Made by a program: the position numbers and the translations under genes. Under the pieces are notes generated by a model. That model was not told the DNA's origin. It ran no database searches and saw nothing but the letters and a program-made list of their open reading frames with translations. From Burkholderiales bacterium (GTDB lineage Bacteria > Pseudomonadota > Gammaproteobacteria > Burkholderiales > Casimicrobiaceae): 64,000 nucleotides of DNA. The DNA lies in the NCBI GenBank assembly GCA_015075645.1, contig JABTUF010000004.1, forward strand, positions 609,445 to 673,444, read 5' to 3'. Positions within the stretch are counted from its first letter, which is position 1; every line of letters begins with the position of its first letter. Positions 1-9,690 of this stretch are shown in pieces.

Positions 1-1027
1 GGAAGGTGATCGTCTGGTCGAACAGCGCGCGCACCACGTAGTAGCGCGATTCCGACAGGTTGGAATCGAAGTTGACCTTCGCCTGGATCTTGCCGGCGAA
101 AGGATTGGGGTAGCCCGCGGGAGCCTTCGCGTAGGTCGCCGGCAGCACCGGCAGACGGCTGATCGCCTTGTCGAGGAGCAACTGCTGGCCTTCGTCGGAG
201 AGCGTGTAGGCGATGAAGCGCTTGCCCGCCTCCGGCGACTTCGAGCCTTCGACGAGCCCGATGTTCGCCGGCACGATCGCGGTGACCGACGGGTAGACGA
301 AGTCGGTCGGCAGGCCCGAGTACTTGGCGGCCAGCCCGAAGAAGTCGACGACGAGCCCGTACCCGAACTGGCCGTTGGCCACGCCTTCCGGTACGCCGAA
401 GCTGCGCTCGGTGATCGCCGCGCTGTTCCCGGAGATGGCGAGGATCTGCGCCCAGCCGTTCTGCCAGCCTTCGCCCTGCAGGATGGTCTCGACCGTGAGG
501 TGCGTGGTGCCCGAGCGCGACGGGCTGCTGATCGCGACGTGGCCGAAGAACTCGGGCCGCGCGAGGTCCGCCCACTCGTTCGCCACCGGCAGCTTGTTCG
601 CCGCGAGGTAGCGCGTGTTCCACATGATGCCGTAGCCCGCGAGCGCCTGGCCGTAGTAGAAGCCTTCCGGGTCGTTGATCGGGTAGCTGCCGATCTTCGC
701 GGGCACCGCGGGATTGGCGATGTTCGCCTTCTGCAGGAGCTTCGCCGCCGACAGCACCTCGAAGGCGTCGGGCGCGGAGGCCCAGAACACCTCGGGCCGG
801 CTGCCCGCGGCCTGCTCGCGGACGTACGCGATGCCCGCGGCCGTGTTCTTGTTCAGGATCTCGAGCTTGTCGTTGGGGAACTTCGCCTCGTACGCCTTCT
901 TGTAGGCCGCGGTGAGTTCCTTCGGGAACGACGTGATCACGGTGATGGTGTCCGCGGCGGCGAGCGTCGCGAACGCGAGCGTGCAGGCGAATCCCGCCGC
1001 GGCGGCGGCGCGAAGGCGAAACGGCAT
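1..1027 (-). CDS. ABC transporter substrate-binding protein, FbpA-like (C-terminus beyond window)
   Basis: Reading leftwards from ATG at 1027 gives 342 codons before the window edge, so the C-terminus is missing. The product starts with a signal peptide (MPFRLRAAAAAG, a hydrophobic stretch, cleavage near residues 24-26). The mature part begins TITVITSFPKEL and contains RPEVFWASAPDAFEVL, as in periplasmic iron/thiosulfate/polyamine-type binding proteins (SBP_bac_6/8 superfamily). A GGGAGG Shine-Dalgarno lies 5 bases before the ATG. The gene occupies the place where gatB normally follows gatA, 87 bp downstream of gatA on the same strand. The substrate cannot be told from sequence; permease and ATPase genes, if any, lie outside the window. 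Confidence 0.85.
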   Translation of the reverse strand, partial: MPFRLRAAAAAGFACTLAFATLAAADTITVITSFPKELTAAYKKAYEAKFPNDKLEILNKNTAAGIAYVREQAAGSRPEVFWASAPDAFEVLSAAKLLQKANIANPAVPAKIGSYPINDPEGFYYGQALAGYGIMWNTRYLAANKLPVANEWADLARPEFFGHVAISSPSRSGTTHLTVETILQGEGWQNGWAQILAISGNSAAITERSFGVPEGVANGQFGYGLVVDFFGLAAKYSGLPTDFVYPSVTAIVPANIGLVEGSKSPEAGKRFIAYTLSDEGQQLLLDKAISRLPVLPATYAKAPAGYPNPFAGKIQAKVNFDSNLSESRYYVVRALFDQTITF

Positions 1028-1114
1028 GGCGTCCTCCCGAACATGCGCCGGCGCGAGAGCGGCTCGGCTGCCGGACGATTCTATCAGCCTGTCGCGGCCG
1101 CGCTCGGGGCGCGG

Positions 1115-2587
1115 TCAGGTCGCCTTCGGGCGGCGGAGGTGCCAGTCGGTCGCCTGCTGGAAGCGGTGCGCGACGTCGAGGAGGCGCGCCTCGGCGAAGT
1201 AGTCGCCCTGGATCTGCAGGCCGATCGGGAGACCCGACCGGGTGAAGCCGCAGGGAATCGAGATGGCCGGCGCCCCGGTGAGGTTCGCGGCGATCGTGAA
1301 AATGTCGTTCAGGTACATCTGCACCGGGTCGTCGGCCTTCGCGCCGAAACGGAACGCGGGCGAGGGCGCGGTCGGTCCCATGATCACGTCGCATTCGCGC
1401 CACGCGCGGGCGAAGTCGTCGGCGATCAGCCGGCGCACCTTCTGCGCCTTCAGGTAGTAGGCGTCGTAGTAGCCGTGCGAGAGCACGTAGGTGCCCACGA
1501 GGATGCGGCGCTTCACCTCGGCGCCGAAACCCTCGGCGCGGGTCTTGCGGTACATGTCGTCGAGGTCGTCGTAGCGCGCGGCGCGGTGGCCGTAGCGCAC
1601 GCCGTCGAAGCGCGAGAGGTTCGACGACGCCTCGGCGGGCGCGATCACGTAGTAGACCGGCACCGACAGTTTCACCGCCGGAAGCCCGATCTCGACCGTG
1701 CGCGCGCCGAGCCGGCGGAACTCCGCGAGCGCCGCCTCGATCGCGGCGGCGACCTCGGGGTCGTTGCCCGCGCCGAAGTATTCGCGCGGAAGCCCGATCC
1801 GCAAGCCCTCGAGCGGCGCCTCGCGCGCGGGCGTGCGCAACTCGCGCGCGTAGTCCTCGCGCGGGCGATCGAGCGAGGTCGCGTCGCGCGGATCGTGGCC
1901 GGCCATCGCGTTCAGGAGCAGCGCGCAGTCCTCGGAGGTCTGCGCGAACACGCCGGGCGTGTCGAGGCTGGATGCGAACGCGACGAGGCCGTAGCGCGAC
2001 GCGATGCCGTAGGTGGGCTTCAGTCCGCAGATGCCCGACAGCGAGGCGGGCTGGCGGATCGAGCCGCCGGTGTCGGTGCCGGTCGCCGCCGGGACGAGCC
2101 GCGCGGCGACCGCGGCCGCCGAGCCGCCCGAACTGCCGCCCGGCACGTAGTCCGGGTTCCACGGATTGCGGACCGGGCCGAAGTACGAGGTCTCGTTCGA
2201 CGAGCCCATCGCGAACTCGTCCATGTTCGTCTTGCCGACGAGCACGGTGCCCGCGCGTTTCAGCGCCTCGACGACGTGCGCGTCGTAGGGCGCGACGAAC
2301 CGCTCGAGCATGCGCGAACTGCAGGTGGTGCGCAGCCCCGCGGTCATGAACACGTCCTTGTGCGCGATCGGCACGCCGGCGAGCGTGCCCGCCTCGCCGC
2401 GCGAGCGCGCCGCATCTGCCGCGCGCGCCTGCGCGAGCGCGCCTTCCGCATCGACGGTCACGAACGCGTTGAGCGCGGACCCGAGCTTCGCGATGCGCGC
2501 GAGGGCGTCGTGCGCGAGTTCGACCGCGGAGACCTCGCGCGCGTCGAGGCGCGCGAGGACGCCGGCGACGGTGTCGTTCGTGCTCAT
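1115..2587 (-). CDS. gatA: Asp-tRNA(Asn)/Glu-tRNA(Gln) amidotransferase subunit A
   Basis: A 490-residue amidase-signature protein of the usual GatA length. It is the glutaminase subunit of GatCAB, which converts Glu-tRNA(Gln) and Asp-tRNA(Asn) to Gln- and Asn-tRNA in the cytoplasm. The Ser-cisSer-Lys triad is readable: Lys77 in AHKDVF, Ser152 in [12 protein letters not shown] and Ser176 in DTGGSIRQP, which is the register known for GatA. It lies 37 bp downstream of gatC and is surely co-transcribed with it. The usual third gene, gatB, does not follow; a substrate-binding protein gene does. Confidence 0.97.
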   Translation of the reverse strand: MSTNDTVAGVLARLDAREVSAVELAHDALARIAKLGSALNAFVTVDAEGALAQARAADAARSRGEAGTLAGVPIAHKDVFMTAGLRTTCSSRMLERFVAPYDAHVVEALKRAGTVLVGKTNMDEFAMGSSNETSYFGPVRNPWNPDYVPGGSSGGSAAAVAARLVPAATGTDTGGSIRQPASLSGICGLKPTYGIASRYGLVAFASSLDTPGVFAQTSEDCALLLNAMAGHDPRDATSLDRPREDYARELRTPAREAPLEGLRIGLPREYFGAGNDPEVAAAIEAALAEFRRLGARTVEIGLPAVKLSVPVYYVIAPAEASSNLSRFDGVRYGHRAARYDDLDDMYRKTRAEGFGAEVKRRILVGTYVLSHGYYDAYYLKAQKVRRLIADDFARAWRECDVIMGPTAPSPAFRFGAKADDPVQMYLNDIFTIAANLTGAPAISIPCGFTRSGLPIGLQIQGDYFAEARLLDVAHRFQQATDWHLRRPKAT

Positions 2588-2624
2588 GAGGGGCGTCGCG
2601 CGGCGACTGGCCTGGAGGAGTCCA

Positions 2625-2912
2625 TCACTCCACGACGCGCGGGACGAGGTAGAGCCCGTCCTCGACCGCCGGGGCCACCTGCTGGAAGCGCTCGCGCTGG
2701 TCGGTCTCGGTCACGCGGTCCTCGCGCAGCGCGAGCACCACGTCCTGCGCGTGCGACATCGGCTCCACCCCGGTCGTGTCGACCGCCTGCAGTTCGTCGA
2801 TCATCGCGAAGATGGTCTCGAGCTTGGCGTGCACCTCGCGGGCCGCCTGCGCGTCGATCTCGATCCGCGCGAGCGTGGCGATGCGCGAGATGTCGTCGAG
2901 CGTGAGCTTCAT
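2625..2912 (-). CDS. gatC: Asp-tRNA(Asn)/Glu-tRNA(Gln) amidotransferase subunit C
   Basis: A 95-residue GatC, the small subunit that wraps around GatA and stabilises the amidotransferase. It begins [19 protein letters not shown] and contains VEPMSHAQ, both typical of the family. The ATG at 2912 is preferred over an in-frame ATG at 2996 because the 28 extra residues (Pro- and Ala-rich) have no counterpart in GatC. It heads a leftward gatC-gatA unit and diverges from mreB across about 200 bp, the standard betaproteobacterial arrangement. Confidence 0.95.
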   Translation of the reverse strand: MKLTLDDISRIATLARIEIDAQAAREVHAKLETIFAMIDELQAVDTTGVEPMSHAQDVVLALREDRVTETDQRERFQQVAPAVEDGLYLVPRVVE

Positions 2913-3023
2913 CGGGGCGATTCGGGAAGGGGCGGGTCCGGGGCCCGGGTCTGCGGCCGCATGCGGCGGCGCAGCAAACACCGGAAAACCGCACATTTTC
3001 AGAACGGTAGCCCGCTTGCCTAG

Positions 3024-4160
<1,137 letters not shown>

Positions 4161-4247
4161 TCAATGGGGTCAGACTCGATTGACAGGGGGTAGGAGCATT
4201 CGGTGACTCGAGTTCGCCGCCTGGTCAATCGAGTCTGACCTCATTGA
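4161..4247. repeat. REP-like inverted repeat between mreB and mreC
   Basis: Two 24-bp arms, 4161-4184 and 4224-4247, are inverted copies with a single mismatch. They read TCAATGGGGTCAGACTCGAT plus TGAC on the left, and the reverse complement on the right with GAGG in place of GGGG. The left arm begins directly after the mreB stop codon and the right arm ends 6 bp before the mreC start. From memory, sequences with the GGGGTCAGACTC core flank REP-associated tyrosine transposases (RAYT) in many proteobacteria. No transposase is present here, so this looks like a solo, non-autonomous element that could fold into a long hairpin in the mreBCD mRNA. Confidence 0.8.
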
Positions 4248-4253
4248 CCCCAC

Positions 4254-5177
4254 ATGCGTCCGATTCCCGCCGAGCCGCTGCCGTTCTTCCACCGCGGACC
4301 CTCGCCGGTCGCGCGGCTCGCGTTCTTCGGATTCGCCTCGATCGTGCTGATGTTCGTCGACGCGCGCTACAAGACGCTCGAGGACATCCGCCACGTCGCC
4401 GGAACCGTGCTGTTCCCGCTGCAGCGCCTGGTGCGCATGCCGGGCGAGGCCATCGACGGGCTCGCCGCGTACTTCGCGAGCAAGCACGACCTCGAGGCGG
4501 AGAACACGCGGCTCAAGACCGAACTGATCGCGCAGGCGCCCGCCGCGCAGGGCTACGCCGCCGCGCGCGACGAGGTCGCGAAGCTCAAGGCATTGCGCGA
4601 CATCCGCGCGCAGGCGGCGCCGGGATCGGTGATCGTGCACGTGCTCTACGCAGGGCGCGATCCGTTCGCGCAGAAGCTCTTCGTGAGCCCGGGCGCCGAG
4701 GCGGGCATCGTGCCCGGCAGCGCGGTGATCGACGAGCGCGGCGTCGTGGGGCAGGTCACGCGCGTGCACCCGACGATGGCCGAGGTGACGCTCGTCACCG
4801 ACAAGGACCACGCGGTGCCGGTGAAGGTCGAGCGCAGCGGCGTGCGCAGCGTGCTCTACGGCGCCGGCACCGGCCGCTCGCCCGAACTCCGCTTCATGCC
4901 GCCGTCCGCCGACATCCGCGCGGGCGACCGTCTCGTGACCTCCGGACTCGACGGCACCTATCCGGCGGGGCTCGCCGTCGCGCAAGTGCTCGAGGTCGAG
5001 CGCGACGCCGGCAGGATGTTCGCGCGCATCGCCGCGGCGCCGCTGGGCGGCGTCGACCGAAGCGAAACGCTGCTCGTGCTCGCGCCGCCGGCCGCGTTGC
5101 CGCCGCGCCCGGAGGAACCGGCCGACGCCGACGCAGCGCGCAAGGCCGGCCGCGGCAAGGGCAGGAAGGCGCCGTGA
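4254..5177 (+). CDS. mreC: Rod shape-determining protein MreC
   Basis: A 307-residue bitopic inner-membrane protein that links MreB to the periplasmic elongation machinery (PBP2, RodA). There is a short N-terminal cytoplasmic tail, one membrane segment around residues 20-38 (LAFFGFASIVLMFVD), a coiled-coil stretch around residues 70-115 (LEAENTRLKTELI) and then the beta-barrel MreC core with DERGVVGQVTRV and GDRLVTSGLDGTYPAGLAVAQV. The C-terminal tail is Ala/Pro/Lys-rich. Its stop codon overlaps the GTG start of mreD by 4 bp, implying translational coupling. Confidence 0.96.
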   Translation: MRPIPAEPLPFFHRGPSPVARLAFFGFASIVLMFVDARYKTLEDIRHVAGTVLFPLQRLVRMPGEAIDGLAAYFASKHDLEAENTRLKTELIAQAPAAQGYAAARDEVAKLKALRDIRAQAAPGSVIVHVLYAGRDPFAQKLFVSPGAEAGIVPGSAVIDERGVVGQVTRVHPTMAEVTLVTDKDHAVPVKVERSGVRSVLYGAGTGRSPELRFMPPSADIRAGDRLVTSGLDGTYPAGLAVAQVLEVERDAGRMFARIAAAPLGGVDRSETLLVLAPPAALPPRPEEPADADAARKAGRGKGRKAP

Positions 5178-5716
5178 GGATCGCGGCGCGCGTGCCGCCG
5201 TTCACGCCGGCCCGGCCCGAGGAGATCCTCAGGCCGGCGAACTCCTGGTTCGTCGTGCTGACGCTCGCGCTCGCGCTCGTCGCCAACACGCTGCCGACCT
5301 CCGGCGTGGCGCTCGCGCTCAAGCCGGATTTCGTCGCGCTCGCGCTGCTCTACTGGTGCATCCAGGCGCCGCGCTACGTCGGCGTCGGCGTCGCGTGGAC
5401 CGTCGGCCTCGTGATGGACGTGGTCGACGCCACGCTCTTCGGCCAGCACGCGCTCGCCTACGCGGTGTTGGCCTACGGCGCGGAGTTCTTCCGCCGCCGC
5501 GTGCTCCGCTTCCCGCTGTGGCAGCAGGCGGTGCAGGTCGCCGCGCTGCTCATGGCCTGCGCGGGGCTCGTGCTCGCGGTGCGCATGATCGGCGGCGCGC
5601 CGCTGCCGCGCTGGACCTACGTCGTCCCGCCGCTCGTCGGCGCGCTCTTGTGGCCGCTCCTGTCGGTGGTGCTGCAATGGCCGCAGCGTCCCTCGACGTC
5701 GTCGTCGAAGCTCTAG
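5174..5716 (+). CDS. mreD: Rod shape-determining protein MreD
   Basis: A 180-residue, very hydrophobic integral membrane protein with about five predicted membrane helices and the MreD signature LKPDFVALALLYWCIQAPRYVG. The start is GTG at 5174, in a GTGA overlap with the mreC stop. MreD works with MreC in the elongasome. No long in-frame extension upstream of the GTG is plausible because mreC occupies it in another frame. Confidence 0.93.
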   Translation: MRIAARVPPFTPARPEEILRPANSWFVVLTLALALVANTLPTSGVALALKPDFVALALLYWCIQAPRYVGVGVAWTVGLVMDVVDATLFGQHALAYAVLAYGAEFFRRRVLRFPLWQQAVQVAALLMACAGLVLAVRMIGGAPLPRWTYVVPPLVGALLWPLLSVVLQWPQRPSTSSSKL

Positions 5717-5747
5717 CGCCGCCGCAGCGTCCGCCGAATCCGCCGCC

Positions 5748-7727
5748 ATGATCCGCCGCCGCCTGTTCTCCAGCCGCCGCCGCAGCCGCCACGCCGACTT
5801 CGGTTCGCGCGACCTCCGCAATCCGGAGAACGAGGTCCACCGCTACCGCACGCGCCTCGCGATCGCCGGCGGCGCGGTGCTCGTCGCCTTCGGGCTGCTC
5901 GTCGGCCGGTTCGTCTACCTGCAGGTCGCGCAGCACGAGCACTTCCGCACGCTCGCCGAGACCAACCGGATCGCGATCGTGCCGATCGCCCCCAACCGCG
6001 GCGTGATCACCGACCGCAACGGCGTCGTGCTCGCGCAGAGCTACTCGGCGTACACGCTCGAGATCCAGCCCTCGCGCGTGCGGAACCTCGACGCCACGAT
6101 CGACGAACTCTCGACCATCGTCGACATCACGCCGCGCGACCGCAAGCGCTTCCGCAAGCTCCTGGACGAGTCGAAGAACTTCGAGAGCCTGCCGATCCGC
6201 ACCAAGCTCACCGACGAGGAGGTCGCGCGCTTCGCGGTGAACCGCTACCGCTTCCCCGGCATCGAGGTCAAGGCGCGCCTGTTCCGCAACTACCCGTTCG
6301 GCGCGATCGCCTCGCACGCGATCGGCTACATCGGCCGCATCACCGACCGCGACCTCGCGCGCATCGCCGCGTGGGAGGAGAGCGCCGACTACAAGGGCAC
6401 CGACACCATCGGCAAGGTCGGCATCGAACTCGCCTACGAGCGCGAACTGCACGGCACGACCGGCGTCGAGGAGGTCGAGGTCGACGCGGCGGGACGTGCG
6501 GTCCGGACGCTGTCGCGCGTGCCGCCGGTCGCCGGCAATAACCTGCACCTGTCGATCGACATCGCGCTGCAGTCGGCCGCCGAGGCGGCGTTCGGCGACC
6601 GGCGCGGCGCGCTCGTCGCGATCGAGCCCGCGACCGGCGACATCCTGGCGTTCGTCAGCCGGCCGGGCTATGACCCGAACCTGTTCGTCGACGGCATCGA
6701 CTCGGCGTCGTGGCAGGAACTGAACGAATCGCCCGACAAGCCGCTGCTCAATCGCCCGCTGCGCGGCGCGTATCCGCCCGGCTCGACGATCAAGCCGTTC
6801 CTCGCGCTCGGCGCCCTCGCGTCCGGCAAGCGCACGGCGGCGCAGGCGATCTCGGACCCGGGATACTTCCAGCTCGCGGGCGCGGCGCACCGCTTCCGCG
6901 ACGACAAGAAGGGCGGCCACGGGATGGTCGACATGACGAAGGCGATCGTCGTGTCATGCGACACCTATTTCTACCTGCTCGCGAACGACACCGACATCGA
7001 CGACACCGCGCGGTTCATGTCGACGCTCGGCTTCGGCAAGCCGACCGGCGTCGACATCGAGGGCGAGCTCCCCGGCGTGCTGCCGTCGCGCGCGTGGAAG
7101 CGGCAACGTTTCGCCGGGGCGCAGTACCGCGAGGAGCACCGCAAGTGGTACCTCGGCGACTCGATCTCGGCCGGCATCGGGCAGGGCTACACCACGTTCA
7201 CGCCGATCCAGCTGGCGCACGCGATCGCCGCGATCGCCAACGACGGCATCGCGTTCGAGCCGCACCTCGTGCAGCGGATCGAGGACGCGCGCACCGGCGA
7301 GGCGCGTGCAGTCGAGCGCCACGCGCCGATCGCCATCCCCGCCAAGCCGGAGCATCTCGCGGTGATCCGCCAGGCGCTCGAACTCGTCAACAAGGAAGGC
7401 ACGAGCGCGAGCGCCTTCAGGGGCGCGCCGTACTCGAGCGGCGGCAAGACCGGCACCGCGCAGGTGTTCTCGCTCAAGGGCGAGGAGTACAAGGCGCACA
7501 AGGTCGACGAGCGGTTGCGCGACCACGCGTGGTACATCGCCTACGCGCCGGCCGACAAGCCGGTGATCGCGCTCGCCGTGCTGGTCGAGAACGGCGGCTT
7601 CGGCGCGCAGGCGGCCGCGCCGATCGCGCGGCAGGTGTTCGACTACTACCTGCTGGGGCTCAAGCGACAGGAGGCGGCGCCCTCCCTCGAAGGCCCGCTG
7701 CCCGACGCGGAAGACCAGAGCGACTGA
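5748..7727 (+). CDS. mrdA: Penicillin-binding protein 2 (peptidoglycan D,D-transpeptidase)
   Basis: A 659-residue class B penicillin-binding protein, the transpeptidase of lateral-wall synthesis. Order of parts: a basic cytoplasmic tail, one membrane anchor around residues 36-57, the PBP dimerisation/pedestal domain, then the transpeptidase domain. Active-site motifs are the SxxK at Ser346-Lys349 (PPGSTIKPF), a Ser-Cys-Asp motif in VVSCDTYFY and KTG in SGGKTGTAQ. The gene lies 31 bp after mreD. Its stop overlaps the rodA start (TGATG). It partners with the RodA polymerase. Confidence 0.97.
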   Translation: MIRRRLFSSRRRSRHADFGSRDLRNPENEVHRYRTRLAIAGGAVLVAFGLLVGRFVYLQVAQHEHFRTLAETNRIAIVPIAPNRGVITDRNGVVLAQSYSAYTLEIQPSRVRNLDATIDELSTIVDITPRDRKRFRKLLDESKNFESLPIRTKLTDEEVARFAVNRYRFPGIEVKARLFRNYPFGAIASHAIGYIGRITDRDLARIAAWEESADYKGTDTIGKVGIELAYERELHGTTGVEEVEVDAAGRAVRTLSRVPPVAGNNLHLSIDIALQSAAEAAFGDRRGALVAIEPATGDILAFVSRPGYDPNLFVDGIDSASWQELNESPDKPLLNRPLRGAYPPGSTIKPFLALGALASGKRTAAQAISDPGYFQLAGAAHRFRDDKKGGHGMVDMTKAIVVSCDTYFYLLANDTDIDDTARFMSTLGFGKPTGVDIEGELPGVLPSRAWKRQRFAGAQYREEHRKWYLGDSISAGIGQGYTTFTPIQLAHAIAAIANDGIAFEPHLVQRIEDARTGEARAVERHAPIAIPAKPEHLAVIRQALELVNKEGTSASAFRGAPYSSGGKTGTAQVFSLKGEEYKAHKVDERLRDHAWYIAYAPADKPVIALAVLVENGGFGAQAAAPIARQVFDYYLLGLKRQEAAPSLEGPLPDAEDQSD

Positions 7728-8848
7728 TGGAGCGCCGGCTCGACTTCTTCGACGCCGCCGGACGCCTCTGGGAGGTCCTGGTCCGGCGCATCGATCGTCC
7801 GCTCTTCGCGCTCGCGCTCGCGATCGTCGGCGTCGGCTTCGTCACGCTGTTCTCGGCCGCGGACCAGAGCGTCGCGCGCCTCACCAACCAGGCGATGAGC
7901 CTCTGCCTCGCGCTCGTCGCGATGTGGCTCCTCGCGAACATCCCGCCGCAGACGCTGGCGCGTGCGGCGCTGCCGCTCTACATCGCGGGGGTCGTGATGC
8001 TGGTCGCGGTCGCGCTCGCCGGCGTGGTCGTGAACGGGTCGCGCCGCTGGCTCGACCTCGGCGTCGTGCGCTTCCAGCCGTCCGAACTGATGAAGATCGC
8101 GCTGCCGCTGATGCTCGCGTGGTACTTCCAGAAGCGCGAAGGCAGGATCGGCTGGGCCGACTTCGTGCTCGCCACGCTCCTGATCGCGGTGCCGGCGTGG
8201 CTCGTCAAGCGGCAGCCCGACCTCGGCACCGGTCTCCTGCTGACGGCGTCGGGCTTCTACGTGCTGTTCCTCGCCGGATTGTCGTGGAAGGTGATCATGG
8301 GACTCGCCGCGATCGGCGCCGCCGCGGGTCCGTACCTGTGGACCCACCTGCAGGACTACCAGCGTCAGCGCATCCTCACCTTCCTCGACCCGTCGACCGA
8401 TCCGCTGGGCGCCGGCTACCACACGACACAGGCGTCGATCGCGATCGGCTCGGGCGGCGTCGTCGGCAAGGGGTGGCTGAACGGCACGCAGGCGCACCTC
8501 GACTTCCTGCCCGAGAAGCACACCGACTTCATCTTCGCGGTGTTCGGCGAAGAATTCGGCCTGATCGGCAACGTGCTGCTCGTGATGCTCTACCTGGCGC
8601 TCGTCGCGCGGGCGATGATGATCGCGTCGAACGCCTCGACGCTGTTCGCGCGCCTGATCGCCGGCGCGGTGACGCTGATGCTGTTCACCTACGCGTTCGT
8701 GAACATGGGGATGGTGAGCGGCATCCTGCCGGTGGTGGGCGTGCCGCTGCCGTTCGTGAGCTACGGCGGCACCGCGATGGTGTCGCTCTTCATCGGGATC
8801 GGCATCCTGATGAGCGTGCAGGCGCACCGCAAGCTCGTGGCGAGCTGA
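7727..8848 (+). CDS. rodA: Peptidoglycan glycosyltransferase RodA (SEDS family)
   Basis: A 373-residue polytopic SEDS protein that polymerises glycan strands for the lateral wall together with PBP2. The start is the ATG overlapping the mrdA stop by one base. Family motifs include NGSRRWLDLGVVRFQPSE, KRQPDLGTGLL, LPEKHTDFIFAVFGEEFGL and the C-terminal PLPFVSYGGTAM. About ten membrane segments can be seen. It is the last gene of the operon; an 820-bp repeat-rich gap follows, with no clear terminator. Confidence 0.97.
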   Translation: MERRLDFFDAAGRLWEVLVRRIDRPLFALALAIVGVGFVTLFSAADQSVARLTNQAMSLCLALVAMWLLANIPPQTLARAALPLYIAGVVMLVAVALAGVVVNGSRRWLDLGVVRFQPSELMKIALPLMLAWYFQKREGRIGWADFVLATLLIAVPAWLVKRQPDLGTGLLLTASGFYVLFLAGLSWKVIMGLAAIGAAAGPYLWTHLQDYQRQRILTFLDPSTDPLGAGYHTTQASIAIGSGGVVGKGWLNGTQAHLDFLPEKHTDFIFAVFGEEFGLIGNVLLVMLYLALVARAMMIASNASTLFARLIAGAVTLMLFTYAFVNMGMVSGILPVVGVPLPFVSYGGTAMVSLFIGIGILMSVQAHRKLVAS

Positions 8849-9668
8849 CCTGCGGAAGTCCGTTGACCGTTGACGGTTGACAGTAGCGACGGAGTCTCCG
8901 GTGGCGGCGCATGAAGCGCCGTTGCGGGGCCCTGGCAGGTCCGGCTTCATGTGATGCGTAATGACCAAATGCGTTGAGCGGTTCACGCCGATCGCGACTC
9001 ACTCGCACCGTGACGACATGCGGATGCCGTGGAGGCACGCGAACCGCCGATCAGGGCGTCCTTTCGCCAGTGCGCCATCGGCGACCAACGCTGATCCCGG
9101 TCCGTTCGCGGACGTGGCTGTCGTCGAGACGTGGTTCGGGGGGCTGGATCCGATGTATCGCTATCGCTCGATCGCGGAGCGTGACAACGCGCGCTGCGCG
9201 TCACGCGCGTCCACGTTCCACCCTTGGTTCGGTCCTCGACACCGCATCGATCCGGCGTCCCCGCCCACCCTCCGCGCCGCTGTTGAGCACGCCGCCCGCG
9301 CCGGGCAGCGGCGCCGCGGTCTACCCACCAGCGCCCCCGGCCGCGCCGATCGCAACCCGGGCCGTCCACGAGGCCGATCCCCAATTAGGCCGTCAGACTG
9401 GTCGACCCATGCGGCCTTGGGCCAGGTCCGGCTTCAAGCCGGACGCCTTTCGCTCCGATCCGGCGAACCCCGTCAGACTGAAGTCTGACCCACGAGGATT
9501 GCGGGCGCCTCGGGGCTGTTGTGGGTCAGGCTTCAGCCTGACGCCTTTCGGTACGATCCGGCGAACCCCGTCAGACTGAAGTCTGACCCACGAGGATTCC
9601 GGGCGCCTCGGGGCTGTTGTGGGTCAGGCTTCAGCCTGACGCCTTTCGGTACGATTCGGCGAACCCCG
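8849..9668. other. 820-bp intergenic region, repeat-rich, no recognisable gene
   Basis: Several open frames cross this stretch on both strands but none gives a recognisable protein; they are Arg/Ser/Pro-rich, as expected for chance frames in GC-rich DNA. The left end holds a heptad tract and a 55-bp dispersed repeat (8862-8948) and the right end a 98-bp tandem array (from 9426). I see nothing recognisable in 8950-9420, which could be decayed sequence. Confidence 0.6.
8862..8948. repeat. Composite repeat, copy A: heptad tract plus 55-bp dispersed element
   Basis: Three heptads (GTTGACC, GTTGACG, GTTGACA) run from 8862 to 8882. After 11 bp comes a 55-bp element at 8894-8948, starting GTCTCCGGTGGCGGCGC and ending AGGTCCGGCTTC. 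The same 55-bp element recurs at 22203-22257 with 6 mismatches, again 11 bp after a heptad tract. A CGGCGC/GCGCCG hairpin lies inside both copies. Confidence 0.75.
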
Positions 9669-9690
9669 TCAGACTGAAGTCTGACCTACG
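9426..9690. repeat. 98-bp tandem array with perfect palindromes
   Basis: About 2.5 copies of a 98-bp unit (9442-9539, 9540-9637, then partial from 9638). Each unit carries two perfect 18-bp palindromes: GTCAGACTGAAGTCTGAC at 9472, 9570 and 9668, and GTCAGGCTTCAGCCTGAC at 9525 and 9623. A related 19-bp palindrome, GTCCGGCTTCAAGCCGGAC, opens the array at 9426-9444. The last palindrome contains the stop codon of the leftward fabH-like gene. These resemble extragenic palindromic (REP-type) elements. Confidence 0.85.

Noticed and set aside
1078..1083. TAGAAT as a promoter for the left-edge binding-protein gene
   Set aside because: No -35-like hexamer at 16-18 bp; could be chance.
500..2905. An 801-codon open frame on the plus strand opposite gatA and gatC
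   Set aside because: It is the Arg/Ala/Gly-rich complement frame of two well-recognised genes. GC-rich codon bias leaves such frames open.
8961..9579. Open frames of 130-200 codons after rodA
   Set aside because: No recognisable protein, no ribosome-binding site, and the 3' part is repeat DNA. Treated as non-coding.
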